A DNA stretch of 41,157 nt. Origin: Pseudomonadota bacterium. Lineage in GTDB: Bacteria; Pseudomonadota; Alphaproteobacteria; Rhizobiales; Rhizobiaceae. Made by a program: the position numbers and the translations under genes. The stretch covers positions 1-41,157 of the forward strand of contig JAIUPA010000042.1 of the NCBI GenBank assembly GCA_020161665.1, written 5' to 3'. Shown piece after piece: positions 17,076-25,299 of the stretch (its first letter is position 1; each line of letters starts with the position of its first letter). Below the pieces are notes generated by a model. That model was not told the origin of the DNA and did not search any database. It saw only the letters and a program-made list of their open reading frames with translations.

Positions 17076-18488
17076 ATGGCCATTGGCAAGCTCTTTATCG
17101 GTCGAAAAGTGCGCGAATTACGCGAGGCAAACAAGGCCACACAGGCCCAGTTTGCCCAGAGAATAGGGATTTCCTCGAGCTACCTGAACCAGATCGAGAA
17201 CAACCAGCGTCCGGTCTCCGCAGCCGTCCTTCTGGCGCTTGCGGAAAAGTTCGCAATCGACATTGCTGAACTATCGTCGGGGGAGGGTGATCGCCTTCTG
17301 TCCGCCCTGTCCGAGGCACTGGCCGACCCGCTCTTCGAAAATTACTCGCCAAGCTTGCAGGAATTGAAGCTCATCACCCAGAACGCGCCGGGCATCGCCC
17401 ACGCGCTCATTACCTGCCATCAGGCCTACCGGCGCAATTCCGAGCAGCTCGCCAGCTTCGACCACTCGATCACCGGCTCGCTCGCCACCACGGAAACCAC
17501 CCCTTATGAAGAAGTGCGCGACTTCTTCCATTTCGTCGATAATTACATCCACGATGTGGACCTGTCCGCCGAGCGCCTGTCCGGCGAACTGGGGCTTGCC
17601 GGGGGCGACAGTCAGCTGGTTCTCACCCAGTTTCTCGAAAAGCGCTATCGCGTGCGCGTCGTCACCGCCTCACCGGACGCCGATTATATCCGCCGCTTCG
17701 ATCCTACGACCCGCATCCTGTCGCTCAATGCCTATGCGCCCGCCCCGACCCGCGCCTTCCAGATCGCCCTTCTGATTGCCCAGCTTCATGCCGGTGACCT
17801 GATCGACGCGATTGTCGCCAATGCGGGCTTTCGTACCGACGAGGCTTTTGAAATCTGTCGCATGGGCGTGCAGAACTATTATGCTGGCGCGCTGTTGATG
17901 CCCTATCAGTCCTTCCTGCGCACGGCGCGTGAGTTGCGCCATGATCTGGAACTGCTCACCGCCCGCTTTGGTACCAGTCTGGAACAGGTCTGCCACCGGC
18001 TTTCCACCCTGCAACGCCCCGGCATGAAGGGTGTGCCGATCTTCTTTGCCCGCATCGACCGCGCCGGAAACATCACCAAGCGCCATTCGGCGGCCAAGCT
18101 GCAATTCGCCCGTTTTGGCGCGGCCTGCCCGCTGTGGAATGTGCATCAGGCCTTTGAAATGCCGGGCCGCATCATTCGGCAATTGGCCGAAACGCCGGAT
18201 GGCGTGCGTTATCTGTGTCTTGCAACACAGGTGACGCTCGGCGGCGGCTTCCGCAACGCCCAGCCACGCTACGCCATCTCGCTCGGCTGCGAGATTTCCT
18301 ATGCAGGTGAATTCATCTACGCCGATGATCTTGACCTCGACAATCGCAAGGCCTTTGACCCCATCGGCATTTCCTGCCGCATCTGCGAGCGCACCACCTG
18401 CGTCCAGCGCGCCGTGCCGCCGCTCAAGCGCAAGCTGGTGGTACAGCACGATATCCGTCGCACCGTGCCCTATCGCATCGTCGATTGA
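17076..18488 (+). CDS. pccR: Short-chain fatty acyl-CoA regulator (ScfR family), probable propionyl-CoA regulator PccR
   Basis: The 470-residue regulator has an N-terminal Cro/CI-type helix-turn-helix (about residues 10-64: RKVRELREANKATQAQFAQR, ISSSYLNQIENNQRPVS). A central IrrE/ImmA-like region follows, then the C-terminal DUF2083 domain, which ends with a cysteine cluster ISCRICERTTCVQRA. This architecture and length are those of ScfR proteins, which sense acyl-CoAs. R. sphaeroides PccR controls pccB and the mutase in answer to propionyl-CoA. The divergent position next to pccB supports the same job here. No Shine-Dalgarno precedes the ATG; the bases before it are the candidate operator, so the start may be leaderless or autoregulated. 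It converges on the hydrolase gene with a 9-base gap. Confidence 0.9.
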   Translation: MAIGKLFIGRKVRELREANKATQAQFAQRIGISSSYLNQIENNQRPVSAAVLLALAEKFAIDIAELSSGEGDRLLSALSEALADPLFENYSPSLQELKLITQNAPGIAHALITCHQAYRRNSEQLASFDHSITGSLATTETTPYEEVRDFFHFVDNYIHDVDLSAERLSGELGLAGGDSQLVLTQFLEKRYRVRVVTASPDADYIRRFDPTTRILSLNAYAPAPTRAFQIALLIAQLHAGDLIDAIVANAGFRTDEAFEICRMGVQNYYAGALLMPYQSFLRTARELRHDLELLTARFGTSLEQVCHRLSTLQRPGMKGVPIFFARIDRAGNITKRHSAAKLQFARFGAACPLWNVHQAFEMPGRIIRQLAETPDGVRYLCLATQVTLGGGFRNAQPRYAISLGCEISYAGEFIYADDLDLDNRKAFDPIGISCRICERTTCVQRAVPPLKRKLVVQHDIRRTVPYRIVD

Positions 18489-18497
18489 TCCGGTCGC

Positions 18498-19583
18498 TTA
18501 CATCCGCCGCTCGGGAAAGACCGGCGGATGGCCCTTCGGGAAGAAGGCTTGCAGATCAGCGTCCGTCACGGCATCCACCGTTGCAGGCGACCACTTCGGA
18601 TTGCGGTCCTTGTCGATGACGGCGGCGCGCACGCCCTCATAGAAGTCCGCATTGCCCAACATACCAAGCCCGGCGGCAAATTCCCGTTCGAGACATTCGG
18701 CCAGACTGTCGCTCGCCTTGCCCGATTGCAACAAACGCAAGGTCAGTTTCAGGCTCTTCGGCGAGCGCTTCAGTAGAACCGCCAGCGTCTCCCGCGCAAA
18801 ATTATCGTCCTCTGCAGCCAAGGCCGTCAGGATGTCCTCGACCGTCGCGGCGGAAAACACGCGGTCAATCAATTCACGATGGAGCGCAAACTGACCGCCA
18901 GCCGGTGGCATGGCGAACCGCTCGATGACGGACGTCACCTCCGCCGCCCCGCTGCCGTGGGGGAGGGCGGCCATCGCTTCCACCACCAGAGAGAGCGTCA
19001 CCGATGGCAAACAATGATCGGCAAGGCCGCCATAAAGCGCATCAGCGGCACCGATTTCGTTGCCGGTCAGCCCCATCCAGAAGCCGGTAAAGCCGGGCAT
19101 GCGCGGCAGGAACCAGCTGGCACCCACATCCGGAAAATAACCGATCCCGGTTTCCGGCATGGCAAGACGGGTGCGCTCGGTGACGATGCGGTGGCTGCCA
19201 TGCACGGAAATACCCGCGCCGCCGCCCATGACGATGCCGTCCATTAGCGCCACATAGGGCTTTGGATAGTGGGCGATGAAATGGTCCATATGGAATTCTT
19301 CGCGCCAGAAGGCGGTGGCCTCCTCGCCGCCCACCTTGCCGCTGTCATGCATGGCGCGAATATCGCCACCCGCGCAAAAGGCGCGCTCGCCTTCTCCCAG
19401 AACGATGACCGAGACAATGCTCTCATCTTCAGCGTAAGCGGCAAGAAGCGCTGTCATCTGCCGCACCATATCGAGATTGAGGCTGTTCAAAGCCTTGGCA
19501 CGATTGAGTTTGACCAGTCCGGCCGTGCCGCGTTTCTCGCCGATCACCAGCGGCATTTCGACAAAACCCGTATCACCCGTCAT
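18498..19583 (-). CDS. 3-hydroxyisobutyryl-CoA hydrolase (enoyl-CoA hydratase/isomerase family)
   Basis: The 361-residue protein is longer than ordinary enoyl-CoA hydratases and has the HIBCH pattern: LNRAKALNSLNLDMV at the start, ERAFCAGGDIRAMHD (CoA and oxyanion-hole segment), VALMDGIVMGGGAGISVHGSHRIVTE (second oxyanion glycine) and PETGIGYFPDVGASWFLPRMPG, containing the catalytic Glu/Asp. The C-terminal NPKWSPATVDAVTDADLQAFF is also typical. It releases 3-hydroxyisobutyrate from its CoA ester in valine breakdown, a route whose end product is propionyl-CoA. Its neighbours are the propionyl-CoA genes, so the context fits. The ATG at 19583 was chosen because GGAGGAGG lies upstream. An enoyl-CoA hydratase role is less likely. 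Confidence 0.88.
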   Translation of the reverse strand: MTGDTGFVEMPLVIGEKRGTAGLVKLNRAKALNSLNLDMVRQMTALLAAYAEDESIVSVIVLGEGERAFCAGGDIRAMHDSGKVGGEEATAFWREEFHMDHFIAHYPKPYVALMDGIVMGGGAGISVHGSHRIVTERTRLAMPETGIGYFPDVGASWFLPRMPGFTGFWMGLTGNEIGAADALYGGLADHCLPSVTLSLVVEAMAALPHGSGAAEVTSVIERFAMPPAGGQFALHRELIDRVFSAATVEDILTALAAEDDNFARETLAVLLKRSPKSLKLTLRLLQSGKASDSLAECLEREFAAGLGMLGNADFYEGVRAAVIDKDRNPKWSPATVDAVTDADLQAFFPKGHPPVFPERRM

Positions 19584-19664
19584 GCAAGCCTCCTCCACGA
19601 AATCGCGTGAGGAATGTAAGCGCTGCCATGAGATACGCAACCCTTGAGGCCAAACACGGCGACC

Positions 19665-20444
19665 TCAGCATGTCCTCGCCTGCGGCAGAACAAAGGGTAG
19701 ATCACCCGGAATGCGGCCCACAGCACCGGAAATGCCATAGACGCGGGAAATAACCGCATCCGTCAGCGTTTCACGAGCGCCACCGCTTGCCGCGACCTGA
19801 CCGCGATGGAGGACGACGAGATGATCGGCAAATTCAGCCGCCAGATTGAGGTCGTGCAAAATGGCCAGAACCGCGCCGCCCGCCCGGGCAAAATCACGCG
19901 CGATTTCGAGCACGGCAATCTGATGGCCAATATCAAGGCTCGAGGTCGGCTCATCGAGAAAGAGCGCCCGGGGTCTGCCGCTCTCGATGGCCGATGGGGC
20001 CTGTGCCAGAACCCGGGCAAACTGCACCCGCTGCTGCTCACCGCCCGAAAGCGCCTGATAGGACCGCGCTTCGAAACCGGCAAGGCCAACGCGAGCCAGC
20101 GCCATTCGCGCATCGCGCGACGGGTCGAGCGAGCCATAGGCAATCGCGCCCATTCGCACCACTTCCAGCGCCGTAAAGGGAAAGGAGAGCATCAGCGATT
20201 GCGGTAGAACGGCGCGCCGCTCCGCAAGCTCACGCGCCGAAAGACTGCCAATGTCGCGACCATCGACCGATACCCTGCCGGAATCGGGGCGGATTTCACC
20301 CGAGAGCAGCTTCAAGAGGGTGGATTTGCCCGCTCCGTTCGGCCCGATGATGACCGTCATTTTCTGAGGCTCAACGGCAAGGCTGACCGCATCAAGCAAC
20401 CGCCGCCCGCCACGCGAAAACTGGATGTGGTCGGCACGGATCAT
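19665..20444 (-). CDS. hmuV: Heme ABC transporter ATP-binding protein HmuV
   Basis: The 259-residue ATPase powers heme import through HmuU. The motifs are in order: Walker A GPNGAGKST near residue 36, the Q-loop LPQSLML, the signature LSGGEQQRVQFARVLAQAP, Walker B RALFLDEPTSSLD and the switch His in ILHDLNLAAEF. The APSAIESGRPRALFLDEP insertion before Walker B is characteristic of HmuV rather than general iron-siderophore ATPases. The start overlaps the hmuU stop by 4 bases (ATGA). It is the last gene of hmuTUV; 81 bases separate it from the unrelated hydrolase gene. Confidence 0.94.
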   Translation of the reverse strand: MIRADHIQFSRGGRRLLDAVSLAVEPQKMTVIIGPNGAGKSTLLKLLSGEIRPDSGRVSVDGRDIGSLSARELAERRAVLPQSLMLSFPFTALEVVRMGAIAYGSLDPSRDARMALARVGLAGFEARSYQALSGGEQQRVQFARVLAQAPSAIESGRPRALFLDEPTSSLDIGHQIAVLEIARDFARAGGAVLAILHDLNLAAEFADHLVVLHRGQVAASGGARETLTDAVISRVYGISGAVGRIPGDLPFVLPQARTC

Positions 20445-21532
20445 GACAGGCTCCGGAAATTCAGGCCGGACCCGCGTCCGAGCAGCAGGAAGAGAAACAC
20501 CGGCGTGCCGATCAGCGCCGTGACGATGCCGATGGGCAATTCGGCGGGCGAAACGATGGTGCGCGCCACGCTGTCGGCCGCCACCAGAAGCGCCGCCCCA
20601 CCCAGCGCCGAACCGGGCAGGAGATAGCGGTGCGATGGCCCCATGACGAGCCGCAGAAGATGCGGCACGACAATCCCGACAAAGCCGATGGAACCAACCG
20701 CCGCCACCGTAGCGCCGCAGGCGGCCGCCACGGCGAGAATAGCGATGCGCTTCAAGCGCTGCACCGGCACACCCATGTGAAAGGCCGCCGCATCCCCAAG
20801 GATGAGCGCATCAAGCCCGCGCGCCAGAAACGGCACAAGTGCCAGCACCACGGCAATGAAGGGCAGAACCGAGAGGATTTTTGCGTAAGTCGCGCCGCCC
20901 AGAGACCCGAGCGACCAGAATGTGATGTCGCGCAGCGCCCGGTCGTCGGCCCAGAACACCAGAAGCCCGGTCGCCGCTCCAGTCAGCGCGCCGATGGCAA
21001 TGCCCGCCAGCACCAGCATGGTGGTAGAGGTTTCGCCCTTTTCCGTGGCGATCGCGTAGAGAAGGAGCGTATTGATCAAGCCGCCAACGAACGCAAAGAG
21101 CGGCAGAAACCACGGCCCGAGCAGCGCCGCCACCGGCGAGAGCACCGAGCCGCCGAGCACAATGGCGATGACCGCCGCCAGCGCCGCCCCTGATGTAACC
21201 CCGACAATGCCCGGATCAGCCAGCGGGTTGCGGAAAAGCCCCTGCATCATGGCCCCGGAAACGGCAAGACCCGCCCCGGCCAGAAGCCCGAGCAGGGTGC
21301 GTGGAATACGCACGGATTCGAGGATGACGCGATCCTGCAACGCCATGGTCTCGGCGCGACCCGTGATCCACGCCAGGAGATCGCCAAGGCCGACACCCGT
21401 CGGCCCTGTCGCCAGCGACAGAAGGATGGAAAAAACGAAACACACGCCCAGAAGACCGATTACCAGCCGGGCGCGGCTCGAGCGGTCTCCCGTCTGCCTG
21501 ACGACCGGGGCGGGCAGAACATCGACACTCAC
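20441..21532 (-). CDS. hmuU: Heme ABC transporter permease HmuU
   Basis: The 363-residue FecCD-family permease has about ten predicted transmembrane helices. The first is VIGLLGVCFVFSILLSLATG, after a basic N-terminus. Family landmarks include LESVRIPRTLLGLLAGAGLAVSGAMMQGLFRNPLADPGIVGVTSGA, which carries the helix and loop that dock the ATPase, and FVGIVVPHLLRLVMGPSHRYLLPGSALGGA. It forms the inner-membrane channel for heme with HmuV. The start overlaps hmuT by 4 bases and the end overlaps hmuV by 4 bases, so the three are translationally coupled. Confidence 0.94.
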   Translation of the reverse strand: MSVDVLPAPVVRQTGDRSSRARLVIGLLGVCFVFSILLSLATGPTGVGLGDLLAWITGRAETMALQDRVILESVRIPRTLLGLLAGAGLAVSGAMMQGLFRNPLADPGIVGVTSGAALAAVIAIVLGGSVLSPVAALLGPWFLPLFAFVGGLINTLLLYAIATEKGETSTTMLVLAGIAIGALTGAATGLLVFWADDRALRDITFWSLGSLGGATYAKILSVLPFIAVVLALVPFLARGLDALILGDAAAFHMGVPVQRLKRIAILAVAAACGATVAAVGSIGFVGIVVPHLLRLVMGPSHRYLLPGSALGGAALLVAADSVARTIVSPAELPIGIVTALIGTPVFLFLLLGRGSGLNFRSLS

Positions 21533-22410
21533 GGCTTCACCACGCCGGGGTAAAGCGCAGCAGCGAGTTCACGCGCGGCAGACGGCGTGCGCGGCCCGAA
21601 GCCGACGAGATAAAGCCCATCCATGGTGAGAAGAGACCGGGAGGCCGCCGCAGGCGTCGCCTGCAGGGCCGGAACCGCAAACACCTGCTCTGCCGTCATC
21701 TGGTGCTGCCCGGTCTGCATCACGAGGACGAGATCAGGCTTGGAAGCAATCACCGCCTCGTCCGACATTGGCTTGTAACCCGAAAGCGAAGCGGCGGCAT
21801 TCACACCCCCCGCCATCTCGATGAGCGCCCCGGCTTCGGTCTCCGTTCCCGCCGCCATGACGCGACCATTTGCCAGCGAAAGAACAAACAGAACGCGCTT
21901 TTTGCTGGCCGGGTCGATGGCGGCAATATCCGCCTTCAGCGCTGCAAGGGCGGTTTCCACGTCCTTGGCCAGTGCGTCCGCCTTGTCTTCCAATCCGACG
22001 GCTGCACCCGTATCGCGGATTTTCCGGGGGATGGCATCGCCAGACGGCGGCGTGGCAATCTCGACAAATGGCACCTGCCCGGCCTTGAGAACGGCAATCG
22101 CATCCGCCGGACCGGCACCGTCTTCCGCCACGATCAAATCGGGCTTCTGGGCAAAAATCCCCTCCGGCGAGAGCGCGCGCATATAGCCCACATCCGGCTT
22201 GGCATTGGCGGCTTGCGGGTAATAGCTCGTCGTATCACGGGCAACGATCCGCTCCCCGGCCCCCAGCGCATAGAGAATTTCCGTCACCGTCCCACCAACG
22301 GAAACGATCCGCTTGGCCTTGGCATGGCGCTCGGCAGCTCCCGCAAAGGGTGCGGCAAAAAGGGCGGCGGCGACCACCACGGTGCACAAAAGGGGGGCTT
22401 TGGAGACCAT
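21529..22410 (-). CDS. hmuT: Periplasmic heme-binding protein HmuT
   Basis: The 293-residue class III substrate-binding protein delivers heme to HmuUV. A signal peptide is clear: a Lys near the start, then LLCTVVVAAALFAAPFAGA, cleaved likely after AGA. The mature part starts with KRIVSVGGTVTEILYALGAGERIVARDTTSYYPQAA; the tyrosine in this segment is the usual heme iron ligand of HmuT/ShuT. I chose the ATG at 22410, which follows AGGA at 7 bases and puts the signal peptide at its normal place. ATGs at 22416 and 22428 are possible. The reading frame is open further upstream but that part is not protein-like. The region upstream carries a possible iron box shared with the divergent hmuQ-like gene. 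Confidence 0.9.
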   Translation of the reverse strand: MVSKAPLLCTVVVAAALFAAPFAGAAERHAKAKRIVSVGGTVTEILYALGAGERIVARDTTSYYPQAANAKPDVGYMRALSPEGIFAQKPDLIVAEDGAGPADAIAVLKAGQVPFVEIATPPSGDAIPRKIRDTGAAVGLEDKADALAKDVETALAALKADIAAIDPASKKRVLFVLSLANGRVMAAGTETEAGALIEMAGGVNAAASLSGYKPMSDEAVIASKPDLVLVMQTGQHQMTAEQVFAVPALQATPAAASRSLLTMDGLYLVGFGPRTPSAARELAAALYPGVVKP

Positions 22411-22476
22411 CGACATATCCTGAACCATGCAACCTGAAGGACGAAAAGACACTCTTGAGTACCCATTCGATTTAAC

Positions 22477-22506
22477 TTGACTAAAATACACATGTTTAAA
22501 TATGAA
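22477..22506 (+). promoter_or_regulatory. Putative promoter and iron-box-like site between hmuT and the hmuQ-like gene
   Basis: TTGACT at 22477-22482 and ATATGA at 22500-22505 are spaced 17 bases apart, a plausible sigma-70 promoter for the plus-strand genes. TGACTAAAATACACA overlaps the -35 element and is one base away from the TGA-N9-TCA pattern described for RirA iron boxes. Iron control is expected for heme genes, but the match is imperfect. Confidence 0.4.
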
Positions 22507-22563
22507 GGCAAGCAGGAAGACGGGCAGCAAGCTTTTGCCCCCTATTTGCGAGAGGAAACGCAC

Positions 22564-22911
22564 ATGTACATCGCCATGAACCGCTTCCGGGTTGCCCCCG
22601 GCTCGGAAGAGGCTTTCGAGAACATCTGGAAGACGCGCGAGCGCCGTCTGGACGAGATGAAGGGCTATATCGAGTTTCACATGCTACGCGGCCCGAAGGC
22701 TGATGATCACACGCTTTATGCCTCGCACACGGTCTGGGAGACGGAAGCCGACTTCAAGGCATGGACCCAGTCCGAACAGTTCCGCGCAGCCCATGCCAAG
22801 GCAGGCGAAAACAACCGGGGCAAGGTGGAATATCTCGGCCATCCGCAGTTTGAAGGCTTCGCGGTCATCCTGCACGATGCTCCGGACGCATCGAAAATCG
22901 CAGCCGAGTAA
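22564..22911 (+). CDS. hmuQ: Heme-degrading monooxygenase, IsdG-like (HmuQ type)
   Basis: The 115-residue ABM-fold protein starts MYIAMNRFRVAPGSEEAFENIWKTRERRLDEMKGYIEFHMLRG and contains HTLYASHTVWETEADFKAWTQSEQFRAAHA. This is the dimeric ferredoxin-like barrel of IsdG/IsdI and rhizobial HmuQ, which open the heme ring and free iron in the cytosol. A histidine in the AHAKAG stretch is the expected axial ligand. The ATG at 22564 has GAGG 8 bases upstream. Translation could in principle start upstream, but the extra residues do not match the family. It is divergent from hmuTUV and 5 bases ahead of the hutX-like gene, so heme import and use are organised together. Confidence 0.85.
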   Translation: MYIAMNRFRVAPGSEEAFENIWKTRERRLDEMKGYIEFHMLRGPKADDHTLYASHTVWETEADFKAWTQSEQFRAAHAKAGENNRGKVEYLGHPQFEGFAVILHDAPDASKIAAE

Positions 22912-22916
22912 GCGCC

Positions 22917-23423
22917 ATGTCTGACACGGATCGCAAGGCGCGCGCCGAAAAGGCCCTGTCCGAAAAGCCGGATGGCGTGGTTGAGGCGATTGCTTCCGCC
23001 GCCGACGTGACCCCGGCGGAAATTCTGGCCATTCTGCCGAAGGGTGCGGCGACCGTGACGGCGGCGGATCATTTCGGCGAAATCTGGAGTGAACTTGGGA
23101 CTTGGGGCGATGTGCTCCTCATCGTCCATACGCCGGATATCGTGGCGGAAGTGACCGGCAGCCTGCCCGCAGGCTCCGAAGGCCATGGCTGGTTCAACAT
23201 TCATGGCGACAGCCCGATCGGTGGCCATATCCGCAAGGAGCGTTGCGCCGCGATTGCCTTCATCGACCGCGCTTTCCACGGTCGCCGCTCCTGCTCGGTC
23301 TGGTTCATGAACGGTGATGGAGCCGCCATGTTCAAGATTTTTGTGCGCCGCGATGCCGCGCGCGAACTGGATGCGGCACAGCTTGAGAAGTTCGAGGCCC
23401 TGAAGGCCCGCTACATCGACTGA
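22917..23423 (+). CDS. hutX: Cytosolic heme-utilisation carrier protein HutX-like
   Basis: The 168-residue protein matches the HutX/HugX family of cytosolic heme carriers: VVEAIASAADVTPAEILAILP at the N-terminus, HFGEIWSELGTWGDVLLIVHTPDIVAEVTG, then NIHGDSPIGGHIRKERCAAIAFIDRAFHGR and GAAMFKIFVRRD. Members bind imported heme and pass it to degrading enzymes. It starts 5 bases after the hmuQ-like stop codon, so the two are one operon. No HmuS/HemS-type protein is in the window, so HutX may take its place. A terminator follows the stop codon. Confidence 0.85.
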   Translation: MSDTDRKARAEKALSEKPDGVVEAIASAADVTPAEILAILPKGAATVTAADHFGEIWSELGTWGDVLLIVHTPDIVAEVTGSLPAGSEGHGWFNIHGDSPIGGHIRKERCAAIAFIDRAFHGRRSCSVWFMNGDGAAMFKIFVRRDAARELDAAQLEKFEALKARYID

Positions 23424-23431
23424 CAAGAACC

Positions 23432-23464
23432 GCGTCCGCATCGCCCCCGGTGCGGACGCCTTTT
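23432..23464 (+). terminator. Rho-independent terminator after the hutX-like gene
   Basis: A perfect 9-bp stem (GCGTCCGCA / TGCGGACGC) with a 10-nt loop is followed by CTTTT. It separates the heme operon from the DUF454 gene. Confidence 0.82.
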
Positions 23465-23511
23465 GCCGCAAGGCATTGGAATGCCCCGGTGAATGGGTTA
23501 GGCTTTGCGCC

Positions 23512-23880
23512 ATGAGTTCCCTGCTTCGGATGATCTATTTCGGCGTCGGCTGTTTGATGGTGGCAATCGGCGCCGTCGGCGTTGTTCTGCCCGGCCTTCC
23601 AACGACCCCGTTTCTCATCATCGCCGCCTGGTGCTTTGCCCGCTCGTCGCCACGCTTCGAGCAATATCTCTTGGATCACCCCACCTTCGGACCCCATTTG
23701 CGCACCTGGCGCGAACGCGGGGCCATTCCCCGGCGGGCGAAAATCCTCTCCATTTCGATGATGTCGGTCAGTTTTCCGATCTACCTTCTGACGGTTCATC
23801 CCTCGCCATGGGCAGCCGGCGGCGTGGCGGCCCTGATGATCACCGGCGCGACCTATGTGCTGACGCGCCCGACCGCCTGA
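23512..23880 (+). CDS. DUF454 (YbaN family) inner-membrane protein
   Basis: The 122-residue protein has two to four hydrophobic segments. The N-terminal MIYFGVGCLMVAIGAVGVVLPGLPTTPFLIIAAWCFARSSPRFEQYLLDHPTFGPHLRTWRE pattern is the DUF454 signature (GxVLPGLPTTPFxL and the RSSPRFxxWL-like segment). The C-terminal pair of helices lies around ISMMSVSFPIYLLTV and AAGGVAALMITGATYVL. The family has no established function. The ATG at 23512 gives the family N-terminus; an earlier in-frame TTG adds residues without support. In many rhizobia such genes lie near heme genes, but a terminator separates it here. Confidence 0.82.
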   Translation: MSSLLRMIYFGVGCLMVAIGAVGVVLPGLPTTPFLIIAAWCFARSSPRFEQYLLDHPTFGPHLRTWRERGAIPRRAKILSISMMSVSFPIYLLTVHPSPWAAGGVAALMITGATYVLTRPTA

Positions 23881-23900
23881 AAAACACGCCGAAGCCACGC

Positions 23901-23939
23901 AAAACCCGCCGTTTCGCGACGCTTTGCCGCGCGGTTTTT
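23901..23939 (+). terminator. Probable terminator of the DUF454 gene
   Basis: AAAACCCGCC is partly complementary to GCGCGGTTTTT about 20 bases later, giving an imperfect GC-rich stem that ends in a T-run. It begins 20 bases after the stop codon. The stem has a bulge and a long loop, so confidence is limited. Confidence 0.4.
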
Positions 23940-23940
23940 C

Positions 23941-23969
23941 TTGGCAGGCCGGAACATTCCCGCTAATGG
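23941..23969 (+). promoter_or_regulatory. Possible argG promoter
   Basis: TTGGCA and TAATGG are separated by 17 bases, about 55 bases ahead of the argG start codon. The -35 element is good and the -10 element is poor. Confidence 0.35.
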
Positions 23970-24023
23970 TGCTGCCGAACGAAAAGAGGCGCTCGCCGCC
24001 CATCATGAAACGGACGCAAGATC

Positions 24024-25247
24024 ATGGCCCTACCCAAAGACGTCAAGAAAGTCGTTCTCGCCTATTCCGGCGGTCTCGACACCTCGATCATCCTGAAGTG
24101 GCTTCAGACCGAACTGAACGCGGAAGTCGTCACCTTCACGGCCGACCTCGGTCAGGGTGAAGAGCTGGAACCGGCACGCCGCAAGGCAGAGATGCTCGGC
24201 ATCAAGGAAATCTACATCGAAGACGTGCGCGAGGAATTCGTGCGCGATTTCGTCTTCCCGATGTTCCGCGCCAATGCCGTCTATGAAGGCGTCTACCTGC
24301 TCGGCACCTCGATTGCCCGCCCGCTGATCTCCAAGCGCCTGATCGAAATCGCCCGCGAAACCGGCGCTGATGCCATCGCTCATGGCGCCACCGGCAAGGG
24401 CAACGACCAGGTACGTTTCGAACTGTCCGCCTACGCTCTGAACCCGGACATCAAGATCATCGCGCCGTGGCGCGAATGGGCGTTCAAGAGCCGCACCGAC
24501 CTCATCGACTTCGCCGAGAAGAACCAGATCCCGGTGGCCAAGGACAAGAAGGGCGAAGCCCCCTTCTCCGTCGACGCCAACCTTCTGCACTCGTCCTCCG
24601 AAGGCAAGGTTCTCGAAGATCCGTCGCAGCCCGCGCCCGAATATGTGCACATGCGCACCATTTCGCCGGAAGCCGCCCCGGACAAGGCAACCATCATCAC
24701 CATTGGCTTCGAAAAGGGTGATGCCGTCTCGATCAACGGCGTTCGCATGACCCCGGCAACGCTGCTTGCCAAGCTCAACGACTATGGCCGTGACAACGGC
24801 ATCGGCCGCATCGACCTCGTGGAAAACCGCTTCGTCGGCATGAAGAGCCGTGGCGTTTACGAAACCCCCGGCGGCACCATCCTTTTGACCGCGCACCGCG
24901 CCATCGAGTCCATCACGCTCGACCGCGGCGCTGGCCACCTCAAGGATGAGCTGATGCCGCGTTATGCCGAGCTTGTCTATTACGGCTTCTGGTTCTCGCC
25001 GGAACGTATGATGCTGCAGGCCGCCATCGACTACAGCCAGAAGGATGTGGAAGGCGAAGTCACGCTGAAGCTCTACAAGGGTAATGTCATCGTCGAGGGC
25101 CGCACCTCGCCGAAGTCGCTCTATTCGGACTCGCTCGTGACCTTCGAAGACGACCACGGCGCCTACGACCAGAAGGACGCCGCAGGCTTCATCAAGCTCA
25201 ACGCGCTGCGCCTTCGCACGCTTGCCAAGCGCGACCAGAAGGGCTGA
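24024..25247 (+). CDS. argG: Argininosuccinate synthase
   Basis: ArgG condenses citrulline and aspartate with ATP in arginine synthesis. The 407-residue protein begins [21 protein letters not shown], the PP-loop ATP site. It has the conserved [51 protein letters not shown] (substrate and ATP contacts) and [19 protein letters not shown]. The length is that of the type-I short bacterial enzymes. The start is ATG 24024; SD-like bases upstream are weak (GACGCAAGATC). It is isolated between terminators, as is common in Rhizobiales where arginine genes are scattered. Confidence 0.97.
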   Translation: MALPKDVKKVVLAYSGGLDTSIILKWLQTELNAEVVTFTADLGQGEELEPARRKAEMLGIKEIYIEDVREEFVRDFVFPMFRANAVYEGVYLLGTSIARPLISKRLIEIARETGADAIAHGATGKGNDQVRFELSAYALNPDIKIIAPWREWAFKSRTDLIDFAEKNQIPVAKDKKGEAPFSVDANLLHSSSEGKVLEDPSQPAPEYVHMRTISPEAAPDKATIITIGFEKGDAVSINGVRMTPATLLAKLNDYGRDNGIGRIDLVENRFVGMKSRGVYETPGGTILLTAHRAIESITLDRGAGHLKDELMPRYAELVYYGFWFSPERMMLQAAIDYSQKDVEGEVTLKLYKGNVIVEGRTSPKSLYSDSLVTFEDDHGAYDQKDAAGFIKLNALRLRTLAKRDQKG

Positions 25248-25266
25248 TCCTTCGAAGCGAAGTCTC

Positions 25267-25299
25267 AAAGCCGCCTCGGGAATCCGGGGCGGCTTTTTT
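25267..25299. terminator. Terminator between argG and the convergent MFS gene
   Basis: AAAGCCGCC pairs with GGCGGCTTT across a 12-base loop that can itself pair partly, followed by a T-run. It lies 19 bases after argG and abuts the end of the minus-strand exporter gene, so it can serve both. Confidence 0.85.

Noticed and set aside
22477..22563. Upstream extension of the hmuQ-like protein
   Set aside because: The added residues do not match the family, and the promoter-like elements lie inside this stretch.
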